A DNA stretch of 64,000 nt from Nonomuraea soli (GCF_013761175.1 NZ_JACDUR010000009.1:310001-374000), one strand, 5' to 3'. Shown: positions 51,083 through 59,702, counted from the stretch's first letter. Numbers and translations: made by a program. The notes: generated by a model from the sequence alone, not told the origin.

Positions 51083-51415
51083 ATGGCCTGGATCCATCTC
51101 CTCATAGCCGCGGTCTTCGAGGTCGTCTTCGCCCTGGCCACCAACGCCAGCGAAGGCTTCACCCAGCTCGGCCCCTCGCTCCTGACCGTCGGCGCCGCCG
51201 CGGGAGGCATCTTCTTCCTCAGCCTCGCCCTCAGGACCCTCGACGTCGGCGTCGGCTACACCGTCTGGACCGGCATCGGCTCCGTCGGCACCGTCGTCTT
51301 CGGCACCCTGCTCTTCCAGGAACACGTCAACACCTGGAAAGTGCTCGCCTTCCTCCTGATCATCGGCGGCGTCCTGGGCCTCAAGCTCTCCGACCGCCCC
51401 GCCGCCGCAGCCTAA
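51083..51415 (+). CDS. Small multidrug resistance (SMR) protein, subunit 1
   Basis: A 110-residue four-helix SMR protein. The essential membrane Glu is in AAVFEVVFALATNASEGF (about residue 14). YTVWTGIGSVGTVVFG resembles the SugE/Gdx type. It pairs with a second SMR gene 11 bases downstream, so a heterodimeric transporter (YkkCD/EbrAB-like) is expected. The start at 51083 is set by family alignment, with GGAG upstream. Export of guanidinium or quaternary cations is inferred. Confidence 0.92.
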   Translation: MAWIHLLIAAVFEVVFALATNASEGFTQLGPSLLTVGAAAGGIFFLSLALRTLDVGVGYTVWTGIGSVGTVVFGTLLFQEHVNTWKVLAFLLIIGGVLGLKLSDRPAAAA

Positions 51416-51426
51416 GGAACCCCACC

Positions 51427-51747
51427 ATGGCCTGGATCTACCTCTCCATCGCGATCGTCTTCGAAATCGGCTTCGCCCTCGGCACCAACGCCACCAAGGG
51501 CTTCACCCGCCTGTGGCCCTCGATCTTCACCCTGCTGTCGGCCGCCGGCGGCATCTTCACCCTCAGCCTCGCCCTCAAGACCCTCGACGTGGGCGTCGGC
51601 TACACGATCTGGACCGGCATCGGCTCCATCGGCACCGTCATCCTGGGAGCGCTCATCTACAAGGAGAAGATCACCCCGGCCAAGCTCGTGTCCTTCGCCG
51701 CGATCATCGGCGGCGTCGTGCTCCTCAAGCTCGCCGCGGGCCTCTGA
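51427..51747 (+). CDS. Small multidrug resistance (SMR) protein, subunit 2
   Basis: A 106-residue SMR protein with four hydrophobic helices. The essential Glu is in IVFEIGFALGTNATKGF and the third helix contains YTIWTGIGSIGTVILG. It is closely similar to subunit 1 (MAWI start, shared LKTLDVGVGYT block), so the pair arose by tandem duplication and probably inserts in opposite orientations to form one pump. Control by the divergent MarR is inferred. Confidence 0.92.
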   Translation: MAWIYLSIAIVFEIGFALGTNATKGFTRLWPSIFTLLSAAGGIFTLSLALKTLDVGVGYTIWTGIGSIGTVILGALIYKEKITPAKLVSFAAIIGGVVLLKLAAGL

Positions 51748-51802
51748 AACGCTCGCCGCACCTCGTACCCTGGACCTCTCACGCGACGCAGAGGAGGCAG
51801 GG

Positions 51803-52471
51803 GTGACCGGGACGACCGTGGACGAGGTGATGGCCGAACTGGCCGCACTCGACGACCCGAGGGCGCGCAAGGTGAACGAGAGACACGGCGACGACCACGG
51901 CGTGAACCTCAGCAAGCTCCGCGCCCTCGCCAAGAGCCTCAAGACGCAGCAGGACCTCGCCCGGCAGCTGTGGGCCACCGACGACACCGCGGCCAAACTG
52001 CTGGCGCTCCTCATCTGCCGCCCGAAGGCCTTCCAACGCGACGAACTCGACACCATGCTCCGCCAGTCGCGCACCCCCAAGGTGCACGACTGGCTCGTGA
52101 ACTACGTGGTCAAGAAGAACCCCCACGTGGAAGAACTGCGCGTCGCCTGGTTCGCCGACCCCGACCCGGTGGTCGGCAGCGCCGGATGGGCGCTGACCAC
52201 CGACCGGGTCACCAACCGCCCGGACGGCCTCGACCTGGCCGGGCTGCTCGACACCATCGAGGCGGAGATGAAGGGAGCGCCGGAGCGGCTGCAGTGGGCG
52301 ATGAACCACTGCCTGGCGCAGATCGGCATCGACCACCCGCAGCACCGCGAGCGGGCCATCGGCATCGGGGAGCGGCTGGAGGTGCTGAAGGACTACCCGA
52401 CGTCCCCGGGCTGCACGTCGCCGTTCGCACCGACCTGGATCAACGAGATGGTGCGGCGCCAGGACGTGTGA
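51803..52471 (+). CDS. AlkD-like DNA alkylation repair (HEAT-repeat) protein
   Basis: A 222-residue all-helical HEAT-like repeat protein of the DNA alkylation repair family (GVNLSKLRALAKSLKTQQDLARQLWATDDTAAKLLALLI; WALTTDRVTNRP; QWAMNHCLAQIGIDHPQHRERAIGIGERLEVL). AlkD proteins excise alkylated bases without base flipping, but this branch is divergent and catalytic residues cannot be assigned with confidence. GTG at 51803 has GAGGAGG upstream. It stands alone after the SMR pair. Confidence 0.82.
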   Translation: MTGTTVDEVMAELAALDDPRARKVNERHGDDHGVNLSKLRALAKSLKTQQDLARQLWATDDTAAKLLALLICRPKAFQRDELDTMLRQSRTPKVHDWLVNYVVKKNPHVEELRVAWFADPDPVVGSAGWALTTDRVTNRPDGLDLAGLLDTIEAEMKGAPERLQWAMNHCLAQIGIDHPQHRERAIGIGERLEVLKDYPTSPGCTSPFAPTWINEMVRRQDV

Positions 52472-52503
52472 CCCCGGACGGATGGTGTCGGTAGGCCTTC
52501 GCC

Positions 52504-52602
52504 GTGGCGCGTGGACATCTCACCGATGAGGAGTGGTCCTTGATCGAGCCTCACTCGCTGCTGGGTGAGCGCGGCCGCGGACAGCGGATACGGGAGGGGT
52601 AG
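52504..52602 (+). pseudogene. IS5-family transposase N-terminal remnant
   Basis: GTG GCG CGT GGA opens a 32-codon frame beginning MARGHLTDEEWSLIEPH, the hallmark start of IS5-group (IS4/5-type) transposases. It runs into TAG at 52602, after LLGERGRGQRIREG, and no further transposase sequence follows. No inverted repeats were found. It marks an old insertion/deletion event beside the MerR/SDR pair. Confidence 0.75.
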
Positions 52603-52611
52603 TGCTCGCGG

Positions 52612-53028
52612 TTACGCCGAGGATGCCGGCGACCAGAGTCCGGCCGCGGTTCCCTCTTCGACGTGCTGACGATAAATCACGACCTTGCCATGGATGATCT
52701 CCAGGCTGGCCGTCAATTCGGCGACTTTGTCCCGAACGGCTCTTTCGTGCTCCTCCAAGAGTGCGAGCCGCTCCGCCTCATTGCCGGGACCAGATCGGAC
52801 AAGCGCAGCGAACCTCTTCAGGGTGGCGATGGGCATTCCGGACTCCCGCAGCCGGTTGCACAACAGAAGCCACTCCACGTCCGCCGGTTCGTAGACTCGC
52901 TGCCCTCCGGCCGTGCGCGGAATCGGACGGAGAAAGAGCTCCTCCCGTTCGAAGAACCGCAACGCGTGCACTCCCAGGCCGGTCACCTTCGCGACGTCTC
53001 CGATGGAAAGGCGGTCCGTGTCCGTCAT
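52612..53028 (-). CDS. MerR-family regulator
   Basis: A 138-residue MerR regulator: winged helix (LSIGDVAKVTGLGVHALRFFEREELFLRPI, GGQRVYEPADVEWLLLCNRLRESGM) and a coiled-coil dimer helix (EAERLALLEEHERAVRDKVAEL). There is no metal-binding Cys cluster, so it senses an organic ligand. It is divergent from an SDR gene with a MerR-type promoter between. The codon use contains more A/T third positions than the window average, and an IS remnant lies 10 bases past its stop, both consistent with acquisition. Confidence 0.92.
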   Translation of the reverse strand: MTDTDRLSIGDVAKVTGLGVHALRFFEREELFLRPIPRTAGGQRVYEPADVEWLLLCNRLRESGMPIATLKRFAALVRSGPGNEAERLALLEEHERAVRDKVAELTASLEIIHGKVVIYRQHVEEGTAAGLWSPASSA

Positions 53029-53047
53029 CGTCCTGCACCGCCATAGC

Positions 53048-53078
53048 TTGACCTAGATTGCACTCTAGATTTTAACCT
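53048..53078 (+). promoter_or_regulatory. MerR-type promoter/operator of the SDR gene
   Basis: TTGACC (53048) and TAACCT (53073) are 19 bases apart, the long spacer typical of MerR-activated promoters; TTTAAC at 53071 would give 17. Within the spacer CTAGATTGCACTCTAG (53053-53068) is an inverted repeat, CTAGA-N6-TCTAG. Confidence 0.65.
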
Positions 53079-53085
53079 CCAGCGC

Positions 53086-54042
53086 ATGGCAATCACGCAC
53101 CATAAGATCGGCTCGGGATTCGACGCGCACAGCACGGCAGACGAGGTCCTGGCCGGCATCGATCTATCCGGCAAGACCGTCCTGATCACCGGCGGCTACT
53201 CAGGTCTTGGACTAGCGGCCACGAGCGCGCTGGCCCGCGCCGGGGCACACGTCATCGTGCCCGCCCGCCGTCCTTCCGTGGCGACGGAGGCGCTGCGCGG
53301 CATTCCGCGGACGGAGGTGCGGGAACTCGACCTGGCGGACCCCGACAGTATCCGGAGGTTCAGCGACCGGTTCCTGGAGACCGGCCAGCCCCTCGACATC
53401 GTCATCGCCAACGCGGGTGTCATGGCCTACCCGGCCACGCTCATCGGTCCGGGTTGGGAAGCGCATCTCGCCATCAACCATCTCGGACACTACGCCCTGG
53501 TCAACCGCCTGCGCCCGGCCCTGGTCCCCACCGGGGCGCGAGTGGTATCCGTTGCTTCGGCAGGGCACTTCCTGTCGGACATCCGCTGGGACGACCCGCA
53601 CTTCCACCACGGCTACGACCACTGGCTCGCCTACGGGCAGTCCAAGACGGCCAACGCCCTGTTCGCCGTCCATCTCGACGCCCTCGGTGCGGCCAGTGGC
53701 GTGCATGGCTTCGCGGTGCACCCGGGCAGCATCCTCACTCCGCTGCAACGGCGCATCCCCCGCGAGCAGCAGATCGCCCAAGGCTGGATCACGCCGGATG
53801 GCAGCCAGGCCGACGGCTTCAAAACCCCGGAGCAGGGTGCGGCCACGGCCGTATGGGCGGCCACGTCACCTCTGCTCGACGATCACGGCGGCGCCTACTG
53901 CCAGGACTGCGACGTCGCCGAATCCGCGGTCTCCGACGACATGCTCGTGGGCGGTGTCAAGCCATGGGCGATCGATCCCGACTCCGCATCCCGGCTCTGG
54001 GCCCTCTCCGGTGAACTCACGGGGCTGGACGCCTTCTCCTGA
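53086..54042 (+). CDS. Short-chain dehydrogenase (retinol dehydrogenase-like)
   Basis: A 318-residue SDR of the light-dependent protochlorophyllide/retinol dehydrogenase-like group. Cofactor motif LITGGYSGLGLAATSALARAG, the NAG segment IVIANAGVMAYP, active-site Ser (SVASAG) and YGQSKTAN (YxxxK). ATG at 53086 follows the MerR-type promoter. The unusually mixed codon use and the adjacent IS fragment suggest it was gained together with its regulator. The substrate is unknown. Confidence 0.9.
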   Translation: MAITHHKIGSGFDAHSTADEVLAGIDLSGKTVLITGGYSGLGLAATSALARAGAHVIVPARRPSVATEALRGIPRTEVRELDLADPDSIRRFSDRFLETGQPLDIVIANAGVMAYPATLIGPGWEAHLAINHLGHYALVNRLRPALVPTGARVVSVASAGHFLSDIRWDDPHFHHGYDHWLAYGQSKTANALFAVHLDALGAASGVHGFAVHPGSILTPLQRRIPREQQIAQGWITPDGSQADGFKTPEQGAATAVWAATSPLLDDHGGAYCQDCDVAESAVSDDMLVGGVKPWAIDPDSASRLWALSGELTGLDAFS

Positions 54043-54205
54043 TTCGGGGTGAGGTCACGCGCCGCAACTCGGGTACTTGGACTGAAGAGCATCGCGCGGG
54101 GCGAGCCGCTGACCGCGGTGGGAGGCCGCACCCAGGACGGGGGCCTGCTGCCAGAGGTCGCCCGCGCCCCCAGGACCACGGGTGGGCGGGCGAGTGGAGA
54201 GGGAG

Positions 54206-55357
54206 TCAACCGGCAGGAAGCGCCGCAGGCAGTTCGACGGTGACGGTGAGGCCGCCCTCGTCCCGGGGCCGGACCGACACGTGGCCCCCGTGCGCCTCCA
54301 CCACCGTCTTGACGATCGACATCCCCAGCCCCGTCCCCCGGTCCGAGTTGAGCCGGTCCCCGTGCAGCCGCCTGAACGGCTGGAAGATGCTCTCGACCTC
54401 GTGCGGATGCACGAGCAGCCCGGTGTTGGCCACGACGAGCTCCACCCGGTCCGACCGTTGCCGGGTGGTGACCCACACGCCGCCGCCGGGTTCGTTGTGC
54501 CGCATGCCGTTCTCGACGAGGTTCTGGACGAGCCGTTCGATCAGCACGGGGTCGCCCGCGACGGGTGCGGAGTCGAGCAGCCGGTGGATGGCGATCTTGC
54601 GTGAGGCGGCCTCCTCGGCGGCCAGGTCGAGGGCGTGTTCGACCACGTCCGACAGGTCGAAGGCTCGCCGGTCGAGCACGATCTGTTCGCCTTCCGCGAG
54701 GGCGAGGAGGCCGGCGATGAGGCGTTCGTGGCGCTCGTTGACGACGAGGAGGGATTCGCCGAGCCTGCGCAGGTCGTCGGAGGCGTCGGGGCGGCGCACG
54801 GCGACGTCGACGAGGGTGCGGTTGATGGCCAGCGGCGTGCGTAGTTCGTGCGAGGCGTTGGCGACGAAGCGGCGCTGGCCGTCGAAGGCTCGCGAGAGCC
54901 GGTCGAGCATGGTGTCGAAGGTGTCGGCGAGTTCCTTGATCTCGTCGTCGGCGCGGTAGTCGAGCCGTTCGCGCAGGTCGTGGCTCTGGGCGACGCGGCG
55001 GGCGGTGAGGGTGGCCTGTTCGAGCGGCCGGTGGACGACGCGGGCCAGGCGCCAGCCGAGGAAGGCGGCCAGGGCGGTGCCGAGCGGCAGGACGAGGAGC
55101 CCGACGTTGCGGACGGAGTCGAGGGTTCCGGCCTGGTAGAGGCGGCGGATCTGGATGCCGCGCTGGTTGGCGACCTCCCATCCGGCCTGTCCCGGGTAGA
55201 ACTCGTATCCGGCGACGCGGATCACGTCGGGGTTGCGCCAGCCGGGGACGGGTTCGAGCTGGGCTCTGACGAGCAGGTAGAGGCCGATGAGCAGCAGGCC
55301 GGCCAGCACGAAGAAGATGGCGCCGCTGACGACGGCGAAGCGTACGCGCAGGGTCAT
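54206..55357 (-). CDS. Two-component sensor histidine kinase
   Basis: A 383-residue membrane kinase. Two membrane helices (about 8-30 and 84-103) flank a short ~50-residue extracellular loop (WRNPDVIRVAGYEFYPGQAGWEV). A HAMP domain, the HisKA box RFVANASHELRTPLAINR with the phospho-His, the N box NLVENGMRHNEPGGG and the G box DRGTGLGMSIVKTVVEAHGG follow. ATG at 55357 overlaps the response regulator stop (ATGA), so the pair is co-translated. The small sensor loop suggests it detects an envelope or antibiotic stress. Confidence 0.95.
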   Translation of the reverse strand: MTLRVRFAVVSGAIFFVLAGLLLIGLYLLVRAQLEPVPGWRNPDVIRVAGYEFYPGQAGWEVANQRGIQIRRLYQAGTLDSVRNVGLLVLPLGTALAAFLGWRLARVVHRPLEQATLTARRVAQSHDLRERLDYRADDEIKELADTFDTMLDRLSRAFDGQRRFVANASHELRTPLAINRTLVDVAVRRPDASDDLRRLGESLLVVNERHERLIAGLLALAEGEQIVLDRRAFDLSDVVEHALDLAAEEAASRKIAIHRLLDSAPVAGDPVLIERLVQNLVENGMRHNEPGGGVWVTTRQRSDRVELVVANTGLLVHPHEVESIFQPFRRLHGDRLNSDRGTGLGMSIVKTVVEAHGGHVSVRPRDEGGLTVTVELPAALPAG

Positions 55358-56007
55358 GGGATGCGGTACCCCGATCCTGCGACGGTCTCGATGACCGGCG
55401 GTTCGCCGAGCTTGCGTCGCAGCTTGACCATGGTGGTGCGCACGGTGTTGGTGAAGGGGTCGATGTGCTCGTCCCAGACCTTCTCGAGCAGGTCCTCGGC
55501 GGAGACGATGGAGCCGCGGGCGCGCATCAGCTCGTAGAGCACGCCGAACTCCTTGCGGGCCAGCGGCACGTAGCGTCCGTCGCGGAAGACCTGGCGCTGG
55601 CCGCGGTCGACGGTGATGCCGGCGTGTTCGAGCACGGGCGGGTCGGCGGGTCTGGCGCGGCGCCCGAGGGCGTGGACGCGGGCGAGGAGTTCCTCGAAGT
55701 CGAACGGTTTGGGCAGGTAGTCGTCGGCGCCGAGGGACAGGCCCGCGACCCGTGCCCGCACGTCGCCGGAGGCGGTGAGCATGAGGATGCGCAGCAGCCC
55801 GCCGCTGACCTGCCTGCAGACCTCGTCGCCGTGGACCTTGGGCAGGTCGCGGTCGAGGATGAGCACGTCGTAGTCGTGGACGGCCAGGCGTTCGAGCGCC
55901 GCCTCGCCGTCGTAGGCGATGTCCACCGCCAGCGCTTCGGCCCGCAGGCCTTCCCCCAGGGAGTCAGCGAGCATCCGCTCGTCCTCCGCAATCAGAATCC
56001 GCAACAC
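55354..56007 (-). CDS. OmpR-family response regulator
   Basis: A 217-residue regulator. Receiver domain with acidic pocket ILIAEDE, phospho-acceptor Asp in DVLILDRDLP, Thr/Ser MLTASG and Lys PKPFDF; then an OmpR/PhoB winged helix ending TVRTTMVKLRRKLGEPPVIETVAGSGYRIP. GTG at 56007 was taken from the family start. It is the first gene of the two-component operon. The gap to the divergent glycosyltransferase-like gene holds a GTAAC-N8-GTAAC direct repeat (56043-56060), a possible binding site. Confidence 0.95.
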   Translation of the reverse strand: MLRILIAEDERMLADSLGEGLRAEALAVDIAYDGEAALERLAVHDYDVLILDRDLPKVHGDEVCRQVSGGLLRILMLTASGDVRARVAGLSLGADDYLPKPFDFEELLARVHALGRRARPADPPVLEHAGITVDRGQRQVFRDGRYVPLARKEFGVLYELMRARGSIVSAEDLLEKVWDEHIDPFTNTVRTTMVKLRRKLGEPPVIETVAGSGYRIP

Positions 56008-56083
56008 ATCCCCCGAATCCTGGCGTTTCTGACCTAACGCGAGCGTAACCAGTTTTGGTAACGGCCGGGTTATCGATCGGCCG

Positions 56084-57466
56084 GTGAACTTGCTGGTCAT
56101 GCTGCTGAAGAGATCCGACCGGGTGTTCGCCGGCGTCCTGGCCGTCGCGGTGGTGCTGCGCGTGGCGGTGATGCTGGGCTACAACACCGCCCAGCTGTTC
56201 TGGTACGACTCCTTCACCTATCTGGACACCGCGCTGCACCCGAAGCCCTCTGGAGCGTTCCATCCGGTGGGCTATTCGCTGTTCCTGGCGTTGTTCCGCA
56301 GCGTGGAGCTGGTCGTGGCGGTGCAGCACGTGATGGGCCTGGGCATCGGGGTGATGATCTACGCCCTGCTCCGCCGTACCGGAGTGCCGGGGTGGGGAGC
56401 GGCGCTGGCGACGGTCCCCGTGCTGCTCAACCCGGCTTTCCTGCGCATCGAGCACGCGATCCTGTCGGAGACCCTGCTGATCCTGCTGATCGTCGGCGCG
56501 CTCACCGCGATGGCGGCCAGGCGGCCGGTCCTGGCCGGGCTGCTGATCGCGTCCGCCGGGCTGGTGCGCACGGCGGCGGTGCCCCTGCTGGCCGTCTTCG
56601 TGCTCTACCTGATCGTCAAGCGCGGCGGCCGACGCCCACTGGCCGCTTTGGTCGTGGCGGGCGCGCTGCCGCTGCTGGGTTATGCGGCCTGGTTCCAGCA
56701 GCACCACGGCAGGTTCGCGCTGAGCAACGCCGACGGGGTGTCGCTGTGGGCCCGCACGATGACCTTCGCCGACTGCGCGAAGATCAAGCCGAGCCCGGAC
56801 GTGGCCAGGCTCTGCCCGAACGGCACGGTGGTCGACGCGGCCTCGGAGTACGTCTGGGCCCCGGATGCCGCGCTCGCCCGGCTCGGCGGTGACCGGTTCG
56901 GCCACAACCAGCTCGCCAGGAGGTTCGCGGTGCAGGCGATCACGAGCCAGCCGCTCGACTACGTGGCCGACGTCGCGAGGGACGCCACGCTCCCCTGGTC
57001 GCTGAGGCCGGTCGCGCATCCGCGGCGGGTGCCGCACCTGACCGACCTGCCGGTCGGCTCCTGGGGGCTGCCCACAGAACACGGCCTGATCGGCAAGGTC
57101 AGGAAGGAGTACGACTCGAGCATCACGGGCCTGGCCAGCGTCGCGCCGTACGACAAGGTCTTCGAGGTCTGGAAGTACCCCTATCTCCTGCACGGGCCGC
57201 TCTTCCTGATCATGCTGCTCGTCTCGCTGCTCAGGCCCTCGCTCCCGGCCGCCGTGGCGTTCCTCCTCTATCTCGGCCCGATCGCCGCGATGGACTTCGA
57301 CCACCGCTACATGCTGCCCGCGGTGCCGTTCGCCTGCCTGGCGGGGGCGATCGCCCTTCACCACCTGGCCGGGCACGTCACGCGGCTCCGGGCCGGCGCG
57401 ACGACCGTCAGTACGGCACGCGCCGCGGGCGAGACCAGGGTCGTCGAGGACGCCTTGCGCAGGTAG
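56084..57466 (+). CDS. GT-C-type membrane glycosyltransferase-like protein
   Basis: A 460-residue polytopic protein with 9-11 hydrophobic segments. The first loop (LFWYDSFTYLDTALHPKPSGAFHPVGYSLFLALF) contains an Asp and the FHPVGY pattern of GT-C/dolichyl-phosphate-mannosyltransferase-like (ArnT/PMT) proteins. These use lipid-linked sugars to modify cell-envelope molecules. GTG at 56084 or ATG 56099 can be the start. The last 109 bases are antisense to the 3' end of the heparinase gene. The divergent two-component system may regulate it. Confidence 0.75.
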   Translation: MNLLVMLLKRSDRVFAGVLAVAVVLRVAVMLGYNTAQLFWYDSFTYLDTALHPKPSGAFHPVGYSLFLALFRSVELVVAVQHVMGLGIGVMIYALLRRTGVPGWGAALATVPVLLNPAFLRIEHAILSETLLILLIVGALTAMAARRPVLAGLLIASAGLVRTAAVPLLAVFVLYLIVKRGGRRPLAALVVAGALPLLGYAAWFQQHHGRFALSNADGVSLWARTMTFADCAKIKPSPDVARLCPNGTVVDAASEYVWAPDAALARLGGDRFGHNQLARRFAVQAITSQPLDYVADVARDATLPWSLRPVAHPRRVPHLTDLPVGSWGLPTEHGLIGKVRKEYDSSITGLASVAPYDKVFEVWKYPYLLHGPLFLIMLLVSLLRPSLPAAVAFLLYLGPIAAMDFDHRYMLPAVPFACLAGAIALHHLAGHVTRLRAGATTVSTARAAGETRVVEDALRR

Positions 57467-58866
57467 CCCACGGAGATCTCCTCGGTGCGCGCCGCCGGCT
57501 CCAGCGGCCGGCATCCCGGCATCCCGAACATCCGCACCGTCACCGACGAACCGGGCGCCAGGTGCCACAACGAGCGCACCGACGACCCGGCGGGCACCTC
57601 GTCGAGGACGGTCATGACCTCCCCTTCGACCATGACCTTCCTGGTACGGCTGACGCCGTACGCGTCGTCGGTGAGCTCGTAGACCTGCCGGGTGCGCCCG
57701 ATGGACGAGCTCACCAGCCGCGTGGCCGTACCGGGCCGGAACCGCGCGCCCTCGACGACGGGCACGTTGTGCGCGGTGGGCCCGACGGTCCAGGCCTGGT
57801 AGGCGGTCCGCTCGTAGGAGTGGAAACCCGCCTCGACGAGCTGGTCGCGCCCGCCGATCTGGAAGGTCACGCCCATGTGGTCCTCGTGGCCGTGCAACTG
57901 CCGCCCCGGCCCGAAGCGGATGGAGTAGAAGCTCGCCGACGGGTCCCATGAGCTGCGCCCGAACACGTAGCCGCCGTCGAAGACCTTGATGCGCTCCCGC
58001 GGCCGGGGGAAGCCGCGCGGGCGCAGGTCGGCGGGTCCGTCGCCGATCGCGACCAGCCGCCCGTCGGGCTGGGTGGCGTGGCCGACGTACCCCTCCAGCG
58101 CGGTGCGGCGGGCGGCCAGCTCGGGCGGCGGGCGCAGCCCGCACTCGCGCATGGCCTCGAAGGCGACGCCGAGCCGCTGGTGGACGTAGACGCCGTAGCG
58201 GGGCGCCTGCTCGCGCAGCACTCCCTGGTCGTCGACGGCCTGGCGGGCCGAGGAGGTCATGCGGGAGAGCGCCAGGTCGCGCCACTGGCCGACCTCCAGC
58301 CGGCAGCCCAGCCCGAGCAGGGCGATGTCCTGGTCGAGCCCGTGGTTGTGGCCGGCCCGGTAGAGGTCGGGGTCGCCCAGGACCTCGGCGTGCTCGACCA
58401 GGCTCGCCGACAGCCAGTCGGCGCGCACGTAGGCGCTCAGGCAGACCAGGGTCGGCGCGCGCAGCGCCACCGCGTGCTCGGCCCACGCCCATTCGCTCAC
58501 GCCGAACCCGGAGCGCGGGTTGTCGCGCACCCAGTCGCGGGTGATCTCCTCGGCCCGCTTCAGGTAGGCGTCGTCGCCCGTCTTCTCGTACTCGACGACG
58601 AGCCGCCCCATCCATCGCAGCGCGTGCAGGCTGAGCATCCACGACCGGTTGCGGTGGGGGTCCATGCGCCAGTCGACGTCGGGCCCGAGCCGTACGGCGG
58701 GCAGTCCGTGGAAGGAGACCGGCTCCTTGAGCGCGTCGGAGACGGCGAACTGGTCGCGGTCGCAGATGGGCCGCCCCTTGCTCGCCGCCAGCGAGGGCCC
58801 GCCCGGTTCGGCGAGCGAGATCAGCCCGGTGACGAGCACGAGAACGAGCAGCAGCCGCCTCCTCAC
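57358..58866 (-). CDS. Secreted heparinase II/III-like polysaccharide lyase
   Basis: A 502-residue exported protein with an N-terminal signal peptide (RRRLLLVLVLVTGLISLAEPGG). An alpha/alpha-barrel domain (residues about 60-290) precedes the beta-sandwich heparinase II/III domain, with SFYSIRFGPGRQLHGHEDHMGVTFQIGG carrying the conserved HGHEDH histidines. It may cleave uronic-acid polysaccharides. GTG at 58866 overlaps the stop of the CU044_5270 gene, making it the third gene of a sigma factor operon. It shares 109 bases tail to tail with the glycosyltransferase-like gene. Confidence 0.88.
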   Translation of the reverse strand: MRRRLLLVLVLVTGLISLAEPGGPSLAASKGRPICDRDQFAVSDALKEPVSFHGLPAVRLGPDVDWRMDPHRNRSWMLSLHALRWMGRLVVEYEKTGDDAYLKRAEEITRDWVRDNPRSGFGVSEWAWAEHAVALRAPTLVCLSAYVRADWLSASLVEHAEVLGDPDLYRAGHNHGLDQDIALLGLGCRLEVGQWRDLALSRMTSSARQAVDDQGVLREQAPRYGVYVHQRLGVAFEAMRECGLRPPPELAARRTALEGYVGHATQPDGRLVAIGDGPADLRPRGFPRPRERIKVFDGGYVFGRSSWDPSASFYSIRFGPGRQLHGHEDHMGVTFQIGGRDQLVEAGFHSYERTAYQAWTVGPTAHNVPVVEGARFRPGTATRLVSSSIGRTRQVYELTDDAYGVSRTRKVMVEGEVMTVLDEVPAGSSVRSLWHLAPGSSVTVRMFGMPGCRPLEPAARTEEISVGYLRKASSTTLVSPAARAVLTVVAPARSRVTCPARW

Positions 58867-59702
58867 GGGCGCGGCTCACGATCGGTCCAGCCGGCCTCCA
58901 GGACGAGCTCGGAGCCGCCGTCGGTGACCGAGGCGAGCACCTGGCCGTCGTCGGGGTCGATGATCAGTTCCCGGTGTGAGGCACGCGGCCAGCGCAGGTC
59001 GTAGGCGAAGCCCACGCCGGGCCTGCCCAGCGAGTCGACGGTCCTGCCGAGGTAGCGCACGTTGCCGAGGCCGGCCAGCGCCCGGTAGGCGGCGGCGCGC
59101 ACGCCTGGAGGCGCGGGCTTGCTCCACAGCAGGCCGCTCAGCGCGTCGGCCATCACCCCGTCGCGCGTGCCCTCGGGCAGCGCGGGCAGCAGCGCGGTCA
59201 CCGCGCTGAGCAGGCGCTCCGGGTCGTCGGGCAGCGCCTGGATCTCGGCCAGGCTCATGGACCGTCCCGCCAGGCTGAACGGCCGGTCGGTGCGGCTCAG
59301 CGCGCCGCCGGCCCCGCTCCAGGCACGGCCGTCGCGTGCGGCCCACAGCTCGGTGACGCGTCCCGCGCTCTGCCGTTTGACGTGCCAGAAGGCGCCGCCG
59401 GCCGTACCCGACTCGGCGCGTGTGGCGGCGGCCAGCAGGATCGACTCGCCGGAGACCGTCACCGCCTGCCCTGGCCGGCTGTCCGGTTCCGAGGTCAGCG
59501 CCGGGTAGGCGACGGCCAGCGCGGCGCCGGCTCCGGCCAGCAGAAGACCGCCGACGAGCCGCCGGCGAGCCGGATGAGGCGGGCGCGCCCGATGCGCGGC
59601 CGCGGGCCGAACCCTCTCCTGCTCCAGCCGCGCCCGCACCCGCTCGCGCGCGCCAGGATCGGCCGCGGGCTCGCCGTACAGGTCACGAATCAGCTCATCC
59701 AC
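58863..59702 (-). CDS. CU044_5270-family membrane protein, likely anti-sigma partner
   Basis: A 279-residue protein of the actinobacterial CU044_5270 family. A basic cytoplasmic N terminus (residues 1-48) is followed by one membrane helix (LVGGLLLAGAGAALAVAYPAL) and an extracellular domain (GGAFWHVKRQSAGRVTELWAARDG; ALPDDPERLLSAV). These genes usually follow ECF sigma genes and probably act as atypical anti-sigma factors or sensors. GTG at 59702 overlaps the sigma stop by eight bases and its stop overlaps the heparinase start. Confidence 0.88.
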   Translation of the reverse strand: MDELIRDLYGEPAADPGARERVRARLEQERVRPAAAHRARPPHPARRRLVGGLLLAGAGAALAVAYPALTSEPDSRPGQAVTVSGESILLAAATRAESGTAGGAFWHVKRQSAGRVTELWAARDGRAWSGAGGALSRTDRPFSLAGRSMSLAEIQALPDDPERLLSAVTALLPALPEGTRDGVMADALSGLLWSKPAPPGVRAAAYRALAGLGNVRYLGRTVDSLGRPGVGFAYDLRWPRASHRELIIDPDDGQVLASVTDGGSELVLEAGWTDREPRP

